Notes: generated by a model from the sequence alone, not told the origin. A stretch of 64,000 nt of DNA from Bog-532 sp963824545 (GCA_963824545.1 CAWGPP010000002.1:419438-483437), one strand, 5' to 3'; counted from the stretch's first letter, positions 53,546-63,137 are shown. Numbers and translations: made by a program.

Positions 53546-55648
53546 TCATGGCGCGCTGGCCCGGTCCAGGGCCGTGCGCGCCACCGCGGCCACCCGCTCC
53601 GACGTGAGCCCGAACTCCGCGTACAGCCGCTGGTACGCGGCGGAGGCGCCGAAGTGCTCCACCCCGACGGACTCACCGAGTTCACCGACGTACTCCCGCC
53701 AGCCGAGCGTGATGCCCGCTTCCACCGAAACCCGTGCCCGGATCCGGCTCGGCAGAACCTCTTCCCGGTAGGCGCTCTCCTGCTCAGCAAACCACTCCAC
53801 ACACGGCATCGAGACCACCCGGGTCGGCGTCCCCGCGGCCTGCAGCTCGTCCCGGGCCGCCAGCGCGATCTGCACCTCGCTGCCGGTGGCGATGAGGATC
53901 ACCGCCGGGTCACCGTCGGCCTCGGCCAGCACGTACCCGCCGCGGGCCACTCCCTCGGCGCTGGCCAGCCCGGCCGAGCGGTCGAGGACCGGCATGTTCT
54001 GCCTGCTCAGGCACAACGCGGACGGCTTGTGGTGGCGCTCAAGGATGGCCTTCCAGGCCGCCACCGTCTCGTTCGCGTCGCCGGGCCGGATGACCTCCAG
54101 GTTCGGGATCGCGCGCAGCGCCCACAGGTGCTCGACCGGCTGATGGGTCGGCCCATCCTCGCCGAGCCCGATCGAGTCGTGGGTCCAGACGTACGTCACC
54201 GGCAGTTCCATCAGCGCCGCGAGCCGGACCGCCGGGCGCATGTAGTCGCTGAAGACCAGGAACGTGCCGCCGTATGGCCTTGTTCCCCCGTGCAGCGCGA
54301 TGCCGTTGAGGATCGCGCCCATGGCGTGCTCGCGGATGCCGAAGTGCAGCGTCCGGCCGTACTTGTTGCCGGGGAACATCTTCGTCTCGCGTTCCTCCGG
54401 GATGAAGGAGGGCTCGCCCTTCATCGTGGTGAGGTTGCTCTCGGCCAGGTCCGCGGACCCGCCCCACAGTTCCGGCAGGACCGGGGCCAGCGCGCTGAGC
54501 ACCTCACCGGACGCCTTGCGGGTGGCCATGCCCTTGGCGTCGGGCGGGAACACCGGCAGCGCCTTGTCCCAGCCGGCGGGCAGCTCGCGCTGGGCCAGCC
54601 GGCTGAACAGCTGGGCGCGCTCGGCGTTGCCCGCGGACCAGGTGGCGAACGCCTCGTTCCACTCCGCGTGCGCGGCCTTGCCCCGCTCGATGACGCCGCG
54701 CGCGTGCGCGACCAGGTCGTCGGCTTCGGGGAAGGAGATGGCCGGGTCGAAGCCGAGGATCTCCTTGGTCGCGGCGACCTCGTCCGCGCCCAGCGCCGAG
54801 CCGTGCGCCGCGCCGGTGTTCTTCTTGTGCGGGGCCGGCCAGCCGATGATCGTGCGCAGCTTGATCATCGAGGGCCGCCCGGTCTCGTTCCTGGCCGCGA
54901 GCAGCGCCTCGTAGAGGGCCTCGACGTTCTCGGTGTAGCTGCCGTCCTCGTTCAGCCAGTCAACGTTCTGCACGTGCCACCCGTAGGCCGCATACCGCGC
55001 CGCGACGTCCTCGGACTTGGCGATCAGCGTGTCGTCCTCGATGGAGATGTGGTTGTCGTCGTAGATCAGGGTCAGGTTCCCGAGCTCCTGGTGCGCGGCC
55101 AGCGAGGAGGCCTCGTGCGTGATGCCCTCCTCGATGTCCCCGTCGGAGGCGAACACGTAGATGTGGTGGTCGAACGGGCTCTCGCCGCGCGCCGGATCCG
55201 GGTCGAACAGGCCGCGCTCGCGCCGGGCGGCCATGGCCATGCCCACCGCGTTGGCCAGGCCCTGGCCGAGCGGGCCGGTCGTCGTCTCCACGCCGGGGGT
55301 CAGCCCGTGCTCGGGGTGCCCGGGGGTGAGGCTGCCCCAGGACCGGTACTGCTTGAGATCCTGCAGGCTCAGCCCGTACCCGGACAGGTAGAGCTGGATG
55401 TACAGCGTGAGGCTGGAGTGACCGCAGGAAAGCACGAAGCGGTCCCGGCCGGTCCACGCCGGGTCGGCCGGGTCATGCCGGAGAATCCGCTGGAACAGCA
55501 GATACGCGGCCGGAGCCAGGCTCATCGCCGTGCCGGGGTGCCCCGATCCCTCGTTCTGCACGGCGTCCATGGCCAGGACCCGGATCAGGTTCACGGTGCG
55601 CTCGTCGAGATCAGACCACTCAAGCGTATGTGTCGGCTGGCTACTCAC
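53546..55648 (-). CDS. tkt: Transketolase
   Basis: 700 residues from GTG 55648 (GAGGAG 12 nt upstream; longer frames are non-coding). Thiamine-PP motif 'YVFASDGDIEEGITHEASSL...', 'QNEGSGHPGTAMSLAPAAYL', and 'TYVWTHDSIGLGEDGPTHQP' in the second domain. First gene of the pentose-phosphate operon. A terminator (55763-55794) insulates it from the MATE gene. Confidence 0.97.
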   Translation of the reverse strand: MSSQPTHTLEWSDLDERTVNLIRVLAMDAVQNEGSGHPGTAMSLAPAAYLLFQRILRHDPADPAWTGRDRFVLSCGHSSLTLYIQLYLSGYGLSLQDLKQYRSWGSLTPGHPEHGLTPGVETTTGPLGQGLANAVGMAMAARRERGLFDPDPARGESPFDHHIYVFASDGDIEEGITHEASSLAAHQELGNLTLIYDDNHISIEDDTLIAKSEDVAARYAAYGWHVQNVDWLNEDGSYTENVEALYEALLAARNETGRPSMIKLRTIIGWPAPHKKNTGAAHGSALGADEVAATKEILGFDPAISFPEADDLVAHARGVIERGKAAHAEWNEAFATWSAGNAERAQLFSRLAQRELPAGWDKALPVFPPDAKGMATRKASGEVLSALAPVLPELWGGSADLAESNLTTMKGEPSFIPEERETKMFPGNKYGRTLHFGIREHAMGAILNGIALHGGTRPYGGTFLVFSDYMRPAVRLAALMELPVTYVWTHDSIGLGEDGPTHQPVEHLWALRAIPNLEVIRPGDANETVAAWKAILERHHKPSALCLSRQNMPVLDRSAGLASAEGVARGGYVLAEADGDPAVILIATGSEVQIALAARDELQAAGTPTRVVSMPCVEWFAEQESAYREEVLPSRIRARVSVEAGITLGWREYVGELGESVGVEHFGASAAYQRLYAEFGLTSERVAAVARTALDRASAP

Positions 55649-55762
55649 CGGTTCGTCACGGCTCCTCTCTGCTGGTTTCGTGGTGAAGGACCACGCTGGC
55701 GGCACCGCGGGCGCTGCCGTGGCGCCGGCGGCTGAGCCCCACCTACCCTCGTCCAGGCAGCC

Positions 55763-55794
55763 AAAAAGCCCCCCGCGCAAGCCAGGGGCTTTTT
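55763..55794 (-). terminator. Intrinsic terminator between MATE gene and tkt
   Basis: AAAAAGCCCC (55763-55772) and GGGGCTTTTT (55785-55794), 12-nt loop; it has a T-run on either strand and so could stop transcription both ways. Confidence 0.85.
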
Positions 55795-55896
55795 CCAAGA
55801 TCGAGCCTATCCCGCCGGCCGCGCCAGGCTTCGCGCGAGGGGTCTTCCGCCGCCGCGCACTATTGGCCGGCCGGCCACCCCGGGTTCACGCCAGGG

Positions 55897-57198
55897 TTAA
55901 CGCCGGGCGCCGGTGACCGCCCAGGCGTGGGTCCGCGCCCGCGCGGTCAGCGCCACCAGACGGGCGATCATGAACGCGCCGATGGCGAGCCACAGCCCGG
56001 TCAGGCCGCCGCCCGCCCGGAGCGAAACGTACGCGCAGACCAGGAATATCCCCGTCGTGCCGACGCTCGCCACGGCCAGGAACCGGTTGTCGCCCGCCCC
56101 GATCAGCACCCCGTCCAGCACGAAGACCACCCCGGACACGGGCTGGTAGGCCGCGGCCAGCAGCAGGACCCCGGCCAGCAGCACGCGAACCTCGTGGTCG
56201 GTGGTGAACAGCGGCACGTACAGCGGCCGGGCGGCCGCGACGACCACCCCGGCCACGACGCCGGCCACCAGGCCCCACGCCGCCATCCGCCGGGTGGCCG
56301 ACCGGGCGGCCGCGACGTCGCCCGCCCCGAGGGCGTGCCCGACGATCGCCTGCGCGGCGATCGCCAGCGCGTCCAGGGCCAGCGCGAGCGTGTTCCACAG
56401 GCTGGTGGCGACGGTGTGCGCGGCGAGCGCGGCGGTACCGGACCGGGCCGCGATCCACACCGCGGCCAGCAGGTAGACGCGCAGCGCGGCCGTCCGCACC
56501 AGCAGCGCGAACGACGCGCCGGCCGACCCGCGGATGCCGGGCCAGTCGGGCCGCAGCCGCGCGCCGTGCCCGCGGGCCGCGCGCACGGCGACCGCGGCGT
56601 AGGCGGCCGCCATGCCGGCCTGGGTTCCTGCGGTGCCGAGCGCCGAGCCGGCGATGCCCAGGCCGGCCGGGTAGACGAGCGCGTAGTTCAGCGCGATGTT
56701 GACACCGGCGCCGAGGGCGGCCACCGCCAGCGGGACCCGGGTGTCCCGCAGGCCGCGCAGGATCCCGATCCCGGCCAGCACGAGCAGCATGGCCGGGATG
56801 CCGGCCGCGGAGATCCGCAGATAGGTCACGGCGTAGCCGGTGGCGGCCGGGGACGCGCCGAACGCGCCGGCGATCGGCCCGGCCAGCGGCACGCTGACCA
56901 CGGCCAGCAGCGCCCCGAGCAGGAGCGCCACCCACATGCCGTCGATGCCCTGGCGGATCGCGCCGCGCAGGTCGCCGGCCCCCATCCGGCGGGCCACCGC
57001 GGAGGTCGTCCCGTAGGCCAGGAAGATGCACACGTTGACCAGCGTGGCCAGGGCCGCGGCGGCGGCACCGAAGCCGGCCAGCTGGCCGGCCCCCAGATGC
57101 CCGACGATCGCCGCGTCCGCGAGCTGGAACACCGGCTCCGCGATGAGCGCGCCCAGTGCCGGCCCGGCCAGCCGCCAGATCTCCCGGTCCACGCTCAC
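55897..57198 (-). CDS. MATE family efflux transporter (DinF-like)
   Basis: 433 residues, twelve membrane helices. MATE signature near the start: 'IWRLAGPALGALIAEPVFQL' and 'DAAIVGHLGAGQLAGFGAAA'; second half repeats it ('AALAAHTVATSLWNTLALAL'). Exchanges cations for drugs or metabolites; substrate unknown. GTG 57198. Divergent from prsW with only 42 bp between the starts. Confidence 0.92.
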   Translation of the reverse strand: MSVDREIWRLAGPALGALIAEPVFQLADAAIVGHLGAGQLAGFGAAAAALATLVNVCIFLAYGTTSAVARRMGAGDLRGAIRQGIDGMWVALLLGALLAVVSVPLAGPIAGAFGASPAATGYAVTYLRISAAGIPAMLLVLAGIGILRGLRDTRVPLAVAALGAGVNIALNYALVYPAGLGIAGSALGTAGTQAGMAAAYAAVAVRAARGHGARLRPDWPGIRGSAGASFALLVRTAALRVYLLAAVWIAARSGTAALAAHTVATSLWNTLALALDALAIAAQAIVGHALGAGDVAAARSATRRMAAWGLVAGVVAGVVVAAARPLYVPLFTTDHEVRVLLAGVLLLAAAYQPVSGVVFVLDGVLIGAGDNRFLAVASVGTTGIFLVCAYVSLRAGGGLTGLWLAIGAFMIARLVALTARARTHAWAVTGARR

Positions 57199-57226
57199 CC
57201 GCCGATTGTCCCGGCCCGGTTCCCGG

Positions 57227-57232
57227 TAGGCT
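57227..57232 (+). promoter_or_regulatory. -10 box of the PrsW-like gene
   Basis: TAGGCT, 8 nt before ATG 57241; the leader would be absent or a few bases. Confidence 0.5.
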
Positions 57233-57240
57233 CAGCGGCC

Positions 57241-58518
57241 ATGGGGATGGCGGCGCCCGTGTACGACCCCAGGGCGGTCATCGACGGCAGGCCGCCGGGC
57301 CGCGCGCCGGTCGGGGTCATCATCGGGATCGTGCTGGCCGCGCTGTGCGTGCTGATCGTGTTCGGCATCGAGCTGGGCGAGAGCGTGGCGTCCGGGCACA
57401 GCACCACGCCGTTCCTCATCGCGCTGCCGCTGGCCCTGGCGCCCGTCCCGCTGCTGGTCGGGGTGGTGCTGTTCATCGACCGCCTGGAGCCGGAGCCGCG
57501 GCTCAACCTGATCTTCGGGTTCTTGTGGGGGGCCGGGATCGCGGCCCTGTTCGCCATCATCATCAACACGGCCGGGCTGGAGTACGTCACCCAGCCCGCG
57601 CTGGGCGCCTCGGCCGGGCAGTACATCTCGGCCACCGCGGGGGCGCCGGTGGTGGAGGAGACCCTGAAGGGGCTGTTCCTGGTGTGGCTGGTGCGGTGGC
57701 GCCGCCAGGAGCTCGACGGGCCGACCGACGGGATCGTCTACGCCGCGATGGTCGGCCTCGGGTTCGCGATGACCGAGAACATCGGCTACTACATCAACGC
57801 CCTGGTCAGCCCGGTGCATGGCGGGGTGGCGCTGCTCGGCTACACGTTCGTGCTGCGTGGCGTGCTGTCGCCGTTCCTGCACCCCATCTTCACCTCGATG
57901 ACCGGGATCGGCGCCGCCTACGCGGCCTCGCACCGGGACGCCGGGTGGGCGCTGCCGCTGGGCTTGGTCGGCGCGATGTGCCTGCACGCGATGTGGAACG
58001 GGCTCAGCATCCTCGGCCTGTCCGGGACGCTCGTCGCCTATGTGATCCTGCTGTGCCTGCTCGGCGTGGAGTACGCGATCATCCGCGCGGACCGCCGCCG
58101 TATCGTCGGGCAGATCGAGCACTACCTGCCCGGCTACGAGCCGACCGGCCTGGTCACGCCGCACGACGTCCGGATGCTCAGCTCGCTGAAGGAGCGCCGG
58201 CTGGCCCGCAACTGGGCGCTGTCGACCGGCGGCCTGCCCGCCGCCACGGCGATGGGCAACTACCAGCTGGCCGCGACCGAACTCGCCCTGCTGCACGAGA
58301 AGGCGCGCCGGGGCGTGCTGGACCGGGCCGGGGTGGCTCAGCGCCAGCAGGCCCTGCTCGGCCTCATGCAGGCCGCGCGGTCGGCGTTCCTGCGGCGCCG
58401 GCCGGCGCCGCAGGCGACGCCGTGGACCGGGTCCGGGACCTCCGGGTTCACCCAGCCGTCGTCGCACGCGGCGCCGATGCCGCGCCCGGTCATGCCGCCG
58501 GGACCTGGGCGCTACTAG
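57241..58518 (+). CDS. PrsW family intramembrane metalloprotease
   Basis: 425 residues from ATG 57241. Eight or so membrane helices (~residues 20-275). PrsW motifs: acidic pair in 'GAPVVEETLKGLFLVWLVRW', 'DGIVYAAMVGLGFAMTENIG', 'VLRGVLSPFLHPIFTSMTGI' and 'VGAMCLHAMWNGLSIL'. B. subtilis PrsW cleaves an anti-sigma factor; no sigma/anti-sigma pair is adjacent here, so the target is unknown. The C-terminal 150 residues are soluble. Confidence 0.9.
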   Translation: MGMAAPVYDPRAVIDGRPPGRAPVGVIIGIVLAALCVLIVFGIELGESVASGHSTTPFLIALPLALAPVPLLVGVVLFIDRLEPEPRLNLIFGFLWGAGIAALFAIIINTAGLEYVTQPALGASAGQYISATAGAPVVEETLKGLFLVWLVRWRRQELDGPTDGIVYAAMVGLGFAMTENIGYYINALVSPVHGGVALLGYTFVLRGVLSPFLHPIFTSMTGIGAAYAASHRDAGWALPLGLVGAMCLHAMWNGLSILGLSGTLVAYVILLCLLGVEYAIIRADRRRIVGQIEHYLPGYEPTGLVTPHDVRMLSSLKERRLARNWALSTGGLPAATAMGNYQLAATELALLHEKARRGVLDRAGVAQRQQALLGLMQAARSAFLRRRPAPQATPWTGSGTSGFTQPSSHAAPMPRPVMPPGPGRY

Positions 58519-59593
58519 TCTCCGGCGCGCTGGCCCCCGGTTGGCTGGCCCCCGGTTGGCTGGCCCCCGGTTGGCTGGCTTCCGGTTCGCTGGCCGGGAC
58601 CGCCTCGAGCGGGCCCCGGTCGCGCAGCGCCAGGAACAGCCGGATGACGGCGATCCAGATCAGCACGGCCACCGTGACGTGCACCCAGACCAGGCCGGCC
58701 GGCAGCCCGCTGAAATACTGCGCGTACCCGATCGCCCCCTGGGCCAGGATCAGCCCGCCGAGCAGCCAGCTCCGCCGGGCGGCCCGCCGCGGCGCGCCCG
58801 AGACGGTCAGGCCGAGGATGAGCGCGAAGGACAGCCCGGTCAGCAGCCAGCCGATGTCCGCGTGGAACTGGGTGACCCCCACAAAGGGCAGGCGGAAGCG
58901 GGGCGCCGCCGCGTTGCCGGCCAGCGGCCCGGTGCCGGTGACCACGGTGCCGGCCGCGAACATCAGCGCTACCACCGGCACCAGGGCGGCGCCGATCAGC
59001 CGCAGGTCCCGGCGGACCACCGGGGTCGCGGGACCGTCGCCCTCGCCGCAGCGCACGTGCAGCACGACCGCGGCGCCCAGGATCGCGGTCGAGAGCAGGA
59101 AGTGCACCGCCACCCAGGCCGGGTTCAGCCTGGTCAGCACGACGACGCCGCCGATCACGGCCTGGCCGATCACCCCGCCCGGCAGTGCCGCCGCGAGCCA
59201 CACCAGATCCCGCCGCGGCCGGCTGCGGCCCGGCGGCCGGTACCGGCACGCGGCGATGAACGCGAACCCGGCGATGGCCACGAGCGGGACGTTCAGCAGG
59301 CGGTTGCCGAACTCGATCCAGGTGTTCAGCGCGGCCTGGCCGGCCGTGCTCGCCGCCACCAGGCTGTGGCCGGTGCAGTTGGGCCAGTTCGGGCAGCCGA
59401 GGCCGGACTTGCTGAGCCGCACCGCCTCGCCGGTCGAGATGATGACCGCGTTGGCGATCACCGACGCCAGCGCGAGGCCGCGCATCGAGGTCGGCGTGGG
59501 CCGCCACACCAGCCCCACGATCCGGTGCACGGCGCGCTGGAGCGCCGGGGCGGGGCCAGTGGCAGGAGCGTTATCGGCGGGCACACTACCCAT
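58490..59593 (-). CDS. ctaA: Haem A synthase (COX15/CtaA)
   Basis: 367 residues from ATG 59593; a GTG 9 nt further in, behind TACGAT, is an alternative leaderless start. Eight helices with haem-ligand histidines; 'STGEAVRLSKSGLGCPNWPN' carries the CtaA cysteine/arginine loop, 'RLNPAWVAVHFLLSTAI' and 'GVTQFHADIGWLLTGLSFAL' the histidines. Oxidises haem O to haem A for cytochrome oxidase. C-terminus has SQPGA repeats. Convergent overlap with prsW (29 bp). Confidence 0.93.
   Translation of the reverse strand: MGSVPADNAPATGPAPALQRAVHRIVGLVWRPTPTSMRGLALASVIANAVIISTGEAVRLSKSGLGCPNWPNCTGHSLVAASTAGQAALNTWIEFGNRLLNVPLVAIAGFAFIAACRYRPPGRSRPRRDLVWLAAALPGGVIGQAVIGGVVVLTRLNPAWVAVHFLLSTAILGAAVVLHVRCGEGDGPATPVVRRDLRLIGAALVPVVALMFAAGTVVTGTGPLAGNAAAPRFRLPFVGVTQFHADIGWLLTGLSFALILGLTVSGAPRRAARRSWLLGGLILAQGAIGYAQYFSGLPAGLVWVHVTVAVLIWIAVIRLFLALRDRGPLEAVPASEPEASQPGASQPGASQPGASAPETSSAQVPAA
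58529..58588 (+). repeat. Four tandem 15-bp repeats in the ctaA 3' end
   Basis: GCTGGCCCCCGGTTG four times; the last copy has drifted. On the minus strand it encodes SQPGA-type repeats at the CtaA C-terminus. Period of 5 codons keeps the frame. Confidence 0.9.
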
Positions 59594-59671
59594 CGTAGGA
59601 GTCCCTCCTCCGCCTCGCCCTCTCACTCCGCACTATCGCCCCAGAACCCCGCCCCGCGCACCCCTCCCGCC

Positions 59672-59735
59672 CGGGTCGCGGCAGAGGTGCCTTTACGTAC
59701 ACCGGGGTCGCGGCAGAGGTGCCTTTACGTACATT
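59672..59735 (+). repeat. 32-bp tandem repeat array, 2 copies (array 3)
   Basis: Cores AGAGGTGCCTTT at 59683 and 59715 (32 bp apart), with the module ACGTACACCGGGGTCGCGGC in the same orientation as array 1 (18 of 20 bases identical). Confidence 0.93.
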
Positions 59736-59929
59736 TCCCGCGGCACCGAGGGATCGGGGCGGGGCGGGGGCGGGGGCGGGGGCGGGGATGCGGAGCGGGC
59801 GGCGCCGAGGCAGGCGGCGACGACGCAGCCGACGGCGGCCCATTGGCCCGCCGACAGGTGCTGGCCGAGGACGGCCAGGCCGATGAGCGCCGCCACCGCC
59901 GGCTCCAGGCTCATCCAGACGGCCCGGCC
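59693..59929 (-). pseudogene. EamA/DMT transporter 3' remnant
   Basis: Reads 'GRAVWMSLEPAVAALIGLAV' and 'LGQHLSAGQWAAVGCVVAAC', the last helix-pair of an EamA (RhtA-like) transporter, which normally has ten helices and ~280 residues. Only ~47 residues remain; upstream is the stop of the ABC permease gene (59943). The frame then runs into a poly-proline stretch and the 32-bp array before stopping at 59693. Most likely a truncated relic. Confidence 0.7.
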
Positions 59930-59942
59930 AGGCCCCGCGCGC

Positions 59943-60779
59943 TCACTCCCAGCGGAACGTGCGCGCGGCCAGGCCGATCCCCACGACGGCCCAGACCGCG
60001 AGCACGATCAGGTCGCGGACCGGGACCCCGGCGGCGTCGGCCAGGACGGCGCGCAGCCCGGTGGCGAGCGCGCCGGTGGGCAGCAGGGTCAGGAACGGGC
60101 GCGCCGCGGCCGGGAACTTGGTGAGCGGGAAAACGACGCCGCCCACCCCGAGCAGCACGACGTAGACCAGGTTGGCCAGGGCCAGCGTCGCCTCGGCGCG
60201 CAAGGTGCCCGCCATCAGCAGGGCCAGCCCGCTGAACGCCGCGGTGCCGGCCAGCACCAGCAGCGGCACGGTCAGGAACGCCCATGCCGAGGCGTGCGGC
60301 CGCCAGCCCAGGCCGGTGGCGACGGCGGTGATGATGGCGGCCTGCAGCAGCTCGATGAGGATCACGGTGGCGGTCTTGGCCGCGATCAGGCCGGTCCGGG
60401 ACAGCGGCGTCGCGCCGAGCCGTTTCAGCACGCCATACCGGCGCTCGAAGCCGGTGGCGATGGCCTGGCTGGTGAACGCGGTCGACATCACGGCCAGCGC
60501 GATGATGCCGGGGGCCAGGAAGTCGACCCGGCTGCCGCCGCCCAGGCTGACCAGCGGCTCCAGGCTGAACATGGCCAGCAGCCCCAGCGGGATCACCAGG
60601 GTGACCACGAGCTGCTCGCCGTTGCGCAGCGTCGTGCGCGTCTCCATCGCGGTCTGCGCCGCGATCATCCGGGGCAGCGGGGCGGCCCCTGGCGCCGGGG
60701 TGAATCCGGTCAGCGCCGCGCCGTCTGCGCCGCCCGCGGCAGCCGTGCCCGCCGGGACGCCCGTGCCTGCCGCGGTCAC
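59943..60779 (-). CDS. ABC-2 type transporter permease
   Basis: 278 residues from GTG 60779, overlapping the ATPase stop (GTGA). Six membrane helices ('LVVTLVIPLGLLAMFSLEPL', 'AFLTVPLLVLAGTAAFSGLA', 'VYVVLLGVGGVVFPLTKFPA'). A Gly/Ala-rich N-terminus (~45 residues) precedes the first. Corresponds by position to Rv1457c beside ctaA. Confidence 0.9.
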   Translation of the reverse strand: MTAAGTGVPAGTAAAGGADGAALTGFTPAPGAAPLPRMIAAQTAMETRTTLRNGEQLVVTLVIPLGLLAMFSLEPLVSLGGGSRVDFLAPGIIALAVMSTAFTSQAIATGFERRYGVLKRLGATPLSRTGLIAAKTATVILIELLQAAIITAVATGLGWRPHASAWAFLTVPLLVLAGTAAFSGLALLMAGTLRAEATLALANLVYVVLLGVGGVVFPLTKFPAAARPFLTLLPTGALATGLRAVLADAAGVPVRDLIVLAVWAVVGIGLAARTFRWE

Positions 60780-61702
60780 GTGCGCAGCTCCCGCCCGGTC
60801 AGTTCCAGGAAGACGTCCTCCAGCGTTCGGCTCTCGATCCGCAGGCTGGTGGGCAGCACGCCGTGCTCGGCACACCACGCGGTCACCGAGGCCAGCAGCT
60901 GCGGGCTGATCCCGTCCGGGACCTCGATGACGTAATGACCGGACGGTGACTCCTTGGCCGCGCTGCCGTCCGGCAGCGCGGACAGCAGGCCGTCGGTGTC
61001 CAGCCCGGCCTCGGCGCGGAACCGCAGCTGGCCCGCGCCGCCGCAGAGCTCCGCGGGCGTGCCGCCCGCCACGAGCCGGCCGTGGTCGATGATCGCCACC
61101 TGGTCGGACAGCCGTTCGGCCTCCTCCATGAAGTGCGTGGTCAGGATGACCGTCACCCCGGCGGCGCGCAGCTCGCCGATCAGCTCCCAGGTCGCGTGCC
61201 GGGCCTGCGGGTCCATGCCGGCCGTGGGCTCGTCAAGGAAGACCAGCTCGGGACGGCCGATCACGGCGGCGGCCAGGGCCAGCCGCTGCTGCTGGCCGCC
61301 GGACAGGCGCTTGTAGGGGGTCCGCGCCGCGTCGGTCAGCCCGACCCGGTCCAGCAGCCCGGCCGCGTCCAGCGGATGGGCGTGGAACCGGGCCAGCAGC
61401 CGGAGGTACTCACCCGCGGGGATGGCCGGCGGCACCCCGCCGGCCTGCAGCATGACCCCGATCCGGGGGCGCAGGGTGTGCCCGTCGCGCGCCGGGTCCA
61501 GCCCGAGGACCCGCGCCGTGCCGGCGTCGGCGCGCCGGTACCCCTCGCAGATCTCGATGGTGGTGGTCTTGCCCGCCCCGTTGGGGCCGAGGATCGAGGT
61601 CACCTCGCCGCGCGCCGCGCGCAGTGTCAGCCCGTCCACGGCGGCCGCGTGGCGATACCGCTTCACCAGGTTCACCAGTTCGACGGCGGGGACGGTGCTC
61701 AC
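60776..61702 (-). CDS. ABC transporter ATP-binding protein
   Basis: 308 residues. Walker A 'LGPNGAGKTTTIEICEGY', signature 'RLSGGQQQRLALAAAVIG', Walker B 'LVFLDEPTAGMDP', H-loop 'VILTTHFMEEAERL'. C-terminal 'SRTLEDVFLELTGRELR' is of the DrrA type. GTG 61702. Position-equivalent to Rv1458c; in mycobacteria this pair sits next to ctaA and the suf operon. Substrate unknown. Confidence 0.92.
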   Translation of the reverse strand: MSTVPAVELVNLVKRYRHAAAVDGLTLRAARGEVTSILGPNGAGKTTTIEICEGYRRADAGTARVLGLDPARDGHTLRPRIGVMLQAGGVPPAIPAGEYLRLLARFHAHPLDAAGLLDRVGLTDAARTPYKRLSGGQQQRLALAAAVIGRPELVFLDEPTAGMDPQARHATWELIGELRAAGVTVILTTHFMEEAERLSDQVAIIDHGRLVAGGTPAELCGGAGQLRFRAEAGLDTDGLLSALPDGSAAKESPSGHYVIEVPDGISPQLLASVTAWCAEHGVLPTSLRIESRTLEDVFLELTGRELRT

Positions 61703-61712
61703 GTTCGCGAGT

Positions 61713-62981
61713 CTATGGGCGCTCGCTGTCCGCCGGGTGGCGGGTGCCGGCCCGGACGGCGTTTTCCGGCCATGAGGCGACTTTTGCCGGGATGGCCGCG
61801 TACTGATTGTGGCGGTGCGCGGCGTACCGTTCCAGCCGGGTGGCCCCGCCCAGCTGGATGCGCGCGGCCATCAGGCCGACCTGGCCGCCGCTGATCTCGA
61901 CCCAGGTGATCTGCTGGGTGCGCAGGTACGCGGGCGGCATGCCGGGGCGGGTGGCGGCCGCCTCCACCACCGTGGTGCACGAGCCGGTGTTGGCGTAGAA
62001 ACCATCACCGGCGTCACGCAGCTCGGGGTGGTGCGTGTGCCCGGACAGGAAACCGCGGTACCCGTCACCGGTCAGATCCGCGGCGCGCTGCCGGGCGGCG
62101 CGGTTCTGCCCGTACCCCCGCTCGTCCAGCGCGAGCGCGCTGATCGCCGTCCAGGCCCGGCGCGACACGATCACGATGATGACGGCCACCACGATCAGGT
62201 CGGCCACGGCGCCGTAGCCGAGGATTTTGGCGCCGTGCACCCACCGGGTGGTGTCCGGGTAGCGCGACTGCAGCTCGAACAGCTCCGACGCCCGCAGGAC
62301 GAGCAGCAGCAGGACCGGCAGCAGGACCAGCCACCAGGCGTGCCGGACCAGCTTGCGGTAGAACAGCCGGGAGCCGACGAAGGCGGGGAAATCGGTCGGG
62401 TCCGCCATCTCGTGCGCGCCGTCCAGCCAGTCCCGGCCCAGGAACTCGATCCGCGGCAGGACCTGCCGGACGATGTGATGGCCGAGCGGGGTGTCGAGGC
62501 AGTTCCGCTGGTCATGGAAGCAGTTGTACGGGTCGAGCTGGTGGCCGTGCTCGACCCGGACCCGGCCGCCGCCGGGCAGCACCAGGTCCGCGGCCAGGCA
62601 GAGCCGGGCCCCGGTCATCTCGCGGACCGCGTCGGCGGTCTTCACGTCCCAGGCCAGGTCGCCGTCGTGGTTGCCGGCGGTGTAGATGACCTGGCCGCCC
62701 CGCTCGGTCACGGCGAGCAGGGCGGCGCACAGCACGTCGTGCTCGCGCAGGATCTCCGCCGCCGTGGCCTGCGGGAACCCGAGCAGCTCGATGACGTCGC
62801 CGGCCAGCACCACCACCGGCCCGGACTCGGCGGCCAGGCGGCGCGCCAGCACCTCACACGACCGCGCCGAGACCTCGGTGCGCCGCGGCGGCAGGTGCAG
62901 GTCGCTGACCGCGAGCACCGTGCTGCCCGCCGGGACCTGCACGTCCAGCAGGTCGGGCACGTCGGGCTGGGGTGACGCCAT
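61713..62981 (-). CDS. Metallophosphoesterase with a membrane-spanning insert
   Basis: 422 residues. Calcineurin-type metal motifs: 'VLAVSDLHLPPRR', 'VVVLAGDVIELLGF', 'VIYTAGNHDGDLAWDVKT' and 'GYRGFLSGHTHHPELRDAGD'. Two hydrophobic segments lie in the middle ('AWWLVLLPVLLLLVLRASEL', 'VADLIVVAVIIVIVSRRAW'), so it is probably membrane bound. Resembles LpxH-like phosphoesterases, but lipid A is not expected here; substrate unknown. Divergent from sufR. Confidence 0.85.
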   Translation of the reverse strand: MASPQPDVPDLLDVQVPAGSTVLAVSDLHLPPRRTEVSARSCEVLARRLAAESGPVVVLAGDVIELLGFPQATAAEILREHDVLCAALLAVTERGGQVIYTAGNHDGDLAWDVKTADAVREMTGARLCLAADLVLPGGGRVRVEHGHQLDPYNCFHDQRNCLDTPLGHHIVRQVLPRIEFLGRDWLDGAHEMADPTDFPAFVGSRLFYRKLVRHAWWLVLLPVLLLLVLRASELFELQSRYPDTTRWVHGAKILGYGAVADLIVVAVIIVIVSRRAWTAISALALDERGYGQNRAARQRAADLTGDGYRGFLSGHTHHPELRDAGDGFYANTGSCTTVVEAAATRPGMPPAYLRTQQITWVEISGGQVGLMAARIQLGGATRLERYAAHRHNQYAAIPAKVASWPENAVRAGTRHPADSERP

Positions 62982-63082
62982 GATCTCCCGTTCTTCCCTT
63001 GTCGGCCGGCGGGGCCCTTCACCCCTATGACGTTACGGTCCCGGGGGTGGTTCGCCGGCCAGACGCGCCAGGCCGGCGATTT

Positions 63083-63137
63083 ACGTCACATTGACGTTGG
63101 GTAAACTTTGCCGGACCGGACTTATTTACGCCATACT
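63083..63137 (+). promoter_or_regulatory. sufR promoter and palindromic operator candidate
   Basis: Perfect inverted repeat ACGTCA-CAT-TGACGT (63083-63097). Further on, TTGCCG (63108-63113), an 18-bp spacer and CATACT (63132-63137), then 6 nt to GTG 63144. ACTTAT is directly repeated at 63120 and 63135. Confidence 0.55.

Noticed and set aside
57156..60935. 1259-codon plus-strand open frame across prsW, ctaA and the ABC permease
   Set aside because: It crosses several well-supported genes in other frames, has shadow composition and passes through repeats.
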